Source: an uncultured Gemmata sp. (GTDB lineage: Bacteria; Planctomycetota; Planctomycetia; Gemmatales; Gemmataceae). From it: a stretch of DNA of 64,000 nt. Made by a program: the position numbers and the translations under genes. The stretch is taken from assembly GCA_937924775.1 (NCBI GenBank), contig CALDUT010000020.1, forward strand, positions 106,913 to 170,912. Direction: 5' to 3'. Positions 61,382 to 64,000 of this stretch are shown piece after piece. The notes under the pieces were generated by a model. It did no database searches, had not been told where the DNA came from, and saw only the letters and a list, made by a program, of their open reading frames with translations. Position 1 is the first letter of the stretch; each line of letters opens with the position of its first letter.

Positions 61382-61552
61382 TCATTCGTCGCGCGCGACT
61401 TGCTTGCCCTCCTGTTGCCGCGCCAGCCATTGGGCCAGGAGCCAGACCGTCAACGCCTCGATGCGGCGCTTCGCAGCGGATAAAGCAGCGGGCGCGCAGC
61501 ACGTGATGCGCATCTCGAACTTGCTGATGCGTTCGGGGGAGAGACTGGGCAT
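61382..61552 (-). CDS. Small helical protein of the mobile region
   Basis: 56 residues with AAAGGAGG at the ideal distance from the ATG at 61552, the best ribosome binding site in this region. The protein begins PSLSPERISKFEMR and continues RIEALTVWLLAQWLARQQE, a single amphipathic helix with Cys-Cys before it. No family is recognised. It lies between an ATP-grasp fragment and a truncated serine recombinase, in the same direction, and its stop (TGA) is followed closely by the next frame. It could be an accessory protein of the former element that carried the recombinase. Confidence 0.5.
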   Translation of the reverse strand: MPSLSPERISKFEMRITCCAPAALSAAKRRIEALTVWLLAQWLARQQEGKQVARDE

Positions 61553-61574
61553 GACCGTTCCTCCTTTGCCTGGG

Positions 61575-62189
61575 GATCCGGTCCGGAACGGAATCTTCCA
61601 CCAAGCGAAGCGGAACATACTCTCGCACCACGACCGACTGCCAGTGCAGAATCGGATCACGTTCGTAATCTCTCATGACCTCAGTGAATTCCGCTGCCGA
61701 AGAAACGATCGACAACTTGCGTTGGTGACGGCTGGTCGGACGGACACCTTTGACGAAGACCGGCCAGTCGAATTCGGACTCGATCTGCTCGACAGTCGGC
61801 TGCGTTTCATAGACTCGGCTACGTGGCGTGAACTCCTCAATCAGCGGATACCAATGACTCAACTGTGAACAACGGGCGTGGTCGTCCGGCATGTGAATCG
61901 GCATGAAACCCTGCTGTCGCTGATGGTCGTACCATGTCGCGTAATCATCGAAGGCACCGATCCGGGCCACCAGCGGCAACTCGGGAGGCGTGCCCCAGAG
62001 GGAGCGACAGGGTAAGAAGGCGCGAAAGTCGAAGTCATAAATCGTGATGCCGGTCTGCTGAGTTTGAACCAGCAGACAATCTTCCAAGTTCAAAACCTGA
62101 AGCCCGCGATCAGCCATATGCAGTCCGTGCGTTGAGGGGGACTGAGGATGATACTCCATGCCTATCTCATTACGGATAAACTTACGCAT
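61575..62189 (-). pseudogene. ATP-grasp (R2K-clade-like) protein fragment
   Basis: Roughly 205 codons from the ATG at 62189 (MRKFIRNEIGMEYHP) to where family sequence stops. ARIGAFDDYATWYDHQRQQG and SDFDWPVFVKG-like residues (FDWPVFVKGVRPTSRH) show the substrate and Lys strand, and HWQSVVVREYVPLRLVEDS the ATP-binding strand with V-V-R-E. This combination (FVKG, then R-E-x-V-P-L-R) is what I know from R2K ATP-grasp proteins (DUF4343 and relatives), often carried by phages. The magnesium-binding C-terminal strands are missing: after DSVPDRIP the sequence turns into the leader of the small gene at 61552. The N-terminus abuts a phage prohead-protease fragment. Both ends look broken. Confidence 0.6.
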
Positions 62190-62218
62190 TTCGTGGAATG
62201 TGGAAATCGAAACAACAA

Positions 62219-62383
62219 AGGAATCGATAGCCCGGCTAGGTCGATAGCAACCGGCCCCCAGCCAGGGACGACCATCATGCCGCTGGAATACGCCATGATG
62301 GAAACGCTCGGCAGCTTGCCCGCACTGGCTTGAATCTCCACTTCGTTGGAAGTGATTAGCAATTCGTCGACTGTGGTGTTCAT
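62219..62383 (-). pseudogene. N-terminal fragment of a phage prohead-protease-like protein
   Basis: 55 codons from the ATG at 62383. NTTVDELLITSNEVEIQASA and LPSVSIMAYSSGMMVVPGWG, with PVAIDLAGL next, resemble the start of phage prohead proteases and related minor head proteins of transposable-phage type, which begin with similar strands and G-x-M-x-V-x-G-W. After DLAGLSIP the similarity ends, the frame hits a stop soon afterwards, and ATP-grasp sequence begins in another frame. The start overlaps the stop of the upstream gene as ATGA, so both once were part of one phage operon. Confidence 0.55.
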
Positions 62384-63122
62384 TCCACATTCTCCTTTTC
62401 CAGTCGCCGACGGAGGATCGTGGCCACGGCCTCGCGGCCCGGTTTGCTGTTGTCGTCGATCAGTTGCCGAAGCAGTTTCCAGGCCGTGGCGTCGAGCGGC
62501 CGGCCGCGATCCCACTGCTTGATGTGGAAGTAACCGCTGATGTGGGCTCGGCTTCGCGGGCGTGCTGGCTGCCTGTCTCGACCATGAGGTCGAGCAACTC
62601 GTCAGGCGACGCCGCGTCGATCCGGGACAGCAGTTCGCCGTCGTAGGGGATGCGGGCCGCCTCGGCCTCGTGCCGGAGTTCCCAGACGGTCTTCTTGTCG
62701 TTGTGTCGGCCGGGGAGCCAGTACTGCATCCGCTGCAGTTGCATGGCGAACTCGATCCAGTTGGCCTTCGACCAGCGGGGACGTCGGCCCTTGCTCCTGG
62801 GCGGATCGATGTGTCCGTGGCGGACGCAGTAGTCGAACTCCTTCCGCGCGGCGCGGTGGCCGAGGCCGCCGAGCATCAGGAAGGCGTCTTCGGTGTCGAG
62901 CGGGAACTGGAAGACAAGGCGCTGGGAACGCTCTCGGATCGCGTCGATGTAGCGGTTGATGTAGTAGCGCAACCGCCGTCGGCTGATGTCAAGCCAGTCC
63001 TTCGCGCCGTCGGGCAGCCCGAAGTAGGCCTTGGCCGGAAGATCTTCGGGCGGGATGAGTTCGTGGTGTGGCCCGGGGCACCCTCCGCTGATATTCACAT
63101 GCTGTGTTATTTCGTACCGCAT
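62380..63122 (-). pseudogene. Phage-like gene of unknown function with a single-base frameshift
   Basis: The first frame runs from the ATG at 63122 (MRYEITQHVNISGGCPGPHH) through KDWLDISRRRLRYYINRYID and ARKEFDYCVRHGHIDPPRS. Near 62545 it loses register; the other frame continues as HISGYFHIKQWDRGRPLDA and ATAWKLLRQLIDDNSKPGRE, ending LRRRLEKENVE at 62380. One missing base accounts for it, and the restored protein has about 247 residues. Its stop overlaps the ATG of the next gene (ATGA). It is basic, helical, and has no clear domain; a DNA-packaging or regulatory role is possible. The frameshift may be decay or a sequencing error. Confidence 0.65.
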
Positions 63123-63158
63123 GTGCCGTGTTAAGAGGGTGGCGCGAAAATCTCACGC

Positions 63159-63788
63159 CTACCGTGTCGCACCAACCGCCGCCCGGATCTCGAAATCGGC
63201 CAGGTCACTGAGGAGGTCGAGCGGGCTGGATACGCCCGCCGGCCCCTGGGCCTGGTTCTGCGTACTGGCCGAGACGCGACCTTGCACGGCCAGGTGCGTC
63301 AGGAACTGCTCGACCTCGGCGGCACCCCGATCGCGTAGATGGCGCTTGCCGTGGAACAGGATGAACTGCCTGGCCCAGTGGAGGTAGCACGCCTCGGTTC
63401 GCGGCGAGTAATGCCTTACCCGGAGTACCTGACTCATCTGGTCGAGCAGCCGGGGCGGCCGGGGTCGCGGCAGTTCGCCCAGGTCGATGCCCAGGATCGT
63501 GCCGTAGAGCAGTTCGAGGGCGGACCGCGCCGACTCCAGCGCCGGCAGCGGCTGCTTCTCGGTCCGCACGACGTGTACCAGGAACCGGGTCACGGCAGCG
63601 AGGTTCAGCTCGCTCGGGTGCCGCTTGCCGTGAAACAGGACGTAGGCCCGTACCCAGGAGACGTGTTGCGCGGTCGTCGGTTCCGACGCCCCACGTTGGC
63701 GAGCGGCCAAGGCGACCTGGTCAAGCAGGCGGGGCGGCTGCGGTGCGGCGATCTGAGGTATTGGTTGAGGTAGAAGAGTGGTGCCCAT
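63159..63788 (-). pseudogene. Integron-integrase-like tyrosine recombinase, N-terminal domains only
   Basis: 209 residues from the ATG at 63788 with GGAGGA five bases upstream. Two SAM-like core-binding domains follow each other: PPRLLDQVALAARQRG ... WVRAYVLFHGKRHPSEL (about 21-75) and PPRLLDQMSQVLRVRHYSPR ... WARQFILFHGKRH, EVEQFLTHLAVQGRVSASTQ (about 113-185). The second is very close to the start of integron integrases and XerC/D-like phage integrases of the IntI type. After STQNQA, the following R-L-L-F-Y helix and the catalytic domain with the R, H-x-x-R and Tyr are absent; a different sequence (LDLLSDLADFEIRAAVG) fills 25 residues to the stop. The fragment could bind DNA but not recombine it. 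Confidence 0.7.
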
Positions 63789-63947
63789 GGTTTCCTCCTT
63801 CAACGGGCAGCGATGTGGAAAAGGACGAAGTGTACTTCAGTACACAATTTCGGCCGCTCCGGGTCAAGAAGAAAATGGCTCGCTCCCCCGGCCCTCTTGA
63901 CCGCCGGTTGCAAGTCTTGTTGAATAACGAGTGACTCGGGGAGCGGG

Positions 63948-64000
63948 CCGTAATAGACAGACCGGGCGACCGTAATAGATCGACCGGCGCGGTGATAGAC
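63948..64000. repeat. Phased short direct repeats at the right edge
   Basis: CCGTAATAGAC (63948), CCGTAATAGAT (63970) and a diverged GTGATAGAC (63992) recur at about 22 and 20 bases, each of the first two followed by GACCGG. The series reaches the window edge and may go on. It lies about 160 bp upstream of the truncated integrase gene. Confidence 0.6.

Noticed and set aside
61029..62390. 453-codon minus-strand open frame
   Set aside because: Only its middle third (62189 to 61575) has protein-family character, as an ATP-grasp fragment; both ends are out-of-frame reading through a phage gene start and a small gene plus recombinase leader.
1..64000. CRISPR arrays, rRNA, tRNA and riboswitch candidates
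   Set aside because: I looked for regularly spaced repeats with unique spacers, tRNA T-loop motifs in gaps and long conserved leader structures and saw none; the only short periodic repeats are coding (18061-18504), the C-runs at 52402-52507 and the edge repeats at 63948.

Overview
The window looks like a chromosomal segment of a planctomycete, most likely of the Gemmata group (Gemmataceae). It is GC-rich and carries a set of families that together are typical of that phylum: two DUF1559 pseudopilin-like proteins, an adjacent DUF1501 / cytochrome-DUF1549-DUF1553 pair, a PEP-CTERM protein, a cysteine-rich protein with YTV-like repeats, a Hanks-type kinase with a C-terminal membrane anchor, and lipid A genes. 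The lineage is inferred from gene content; no rRNA or tRNA gene was found.

Layout. 1-3532 (minus): an ExbB/TolQ-like channel, an actin/Hsp70-fold protein and an ExbD-like coiled-coil VWA protein cut by the window edge. 3712-7722 (plus): a VCBS-repeat protein, a class V aminotransferase, and a secreted HExxH metallopeptidase behind a very good sigma-54-type promoter. 8093-11089 (minus): an envelope cluster of OmpH/Skp-like chaperone, LpxC and a Gfo/Idh oxidoreductase. 11932-19001: TrmJ-like methyltransferase, YebC, a leucine-rich-repeat protein, the kinase, a secreted protein and the YTV-like protein. 19487-36865: mostly housekeeping (lactate permease, PfkB kinase, GltX, two hot-dog proteins, TruD, LeuC-like protein, N-formylglutamate amidohydrolase-like protein, DAHP synthase, MFS transporter, glycosyltransferase 9, Maf). 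36998-51913: two DUF1559 proteins, an amidase, the DUF1501/DUF1553 pair, an ABC-2 exporter, secreted proteins of unknown function and a short-chain dehydrogenase. 52358-58980: a candidate small RNA, a small coiled-coil protein and a 1,963-residue TPR protein with a degenerate C39-peptidase-like domain. 59161-59862: the PEP-CTERM protein. 59799-64000 (minus): a graveyard of broken mobile and phage genes.

Main points for a second look. (1) Two perfect GTTCCACGTGGAAC palindromes, which match known ParB-binding parS sites, lie 29.4 kb apart in intergenic regions, each inside a longer repeated element of about 100 bp. (2) A candidate sigma-54-driven small RNA of about 140 nt at 52386-52527 shows five C-runs, four of them spaced 21-22 nt apart, several in hairpin loops, and ends in a strong hairpin. 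(3) An ExbB / actin-fold / ExbD-VWA operon looks like an ion-driven motor with an unusual output domain. (4) The right end shows step-by-step decay: single-base frameshifts in a serine recombinase and a phage gene, a prohead-protease fragment abutting an ATP-grasp fragment, an integron-integrase-like protein with a duplicated N-terminal domain and no catalytic domain, and phased short repeats at the edge.

All coordinates and motifs were read by eye from the sequence; family names rest on recognised motifs, not on searches.
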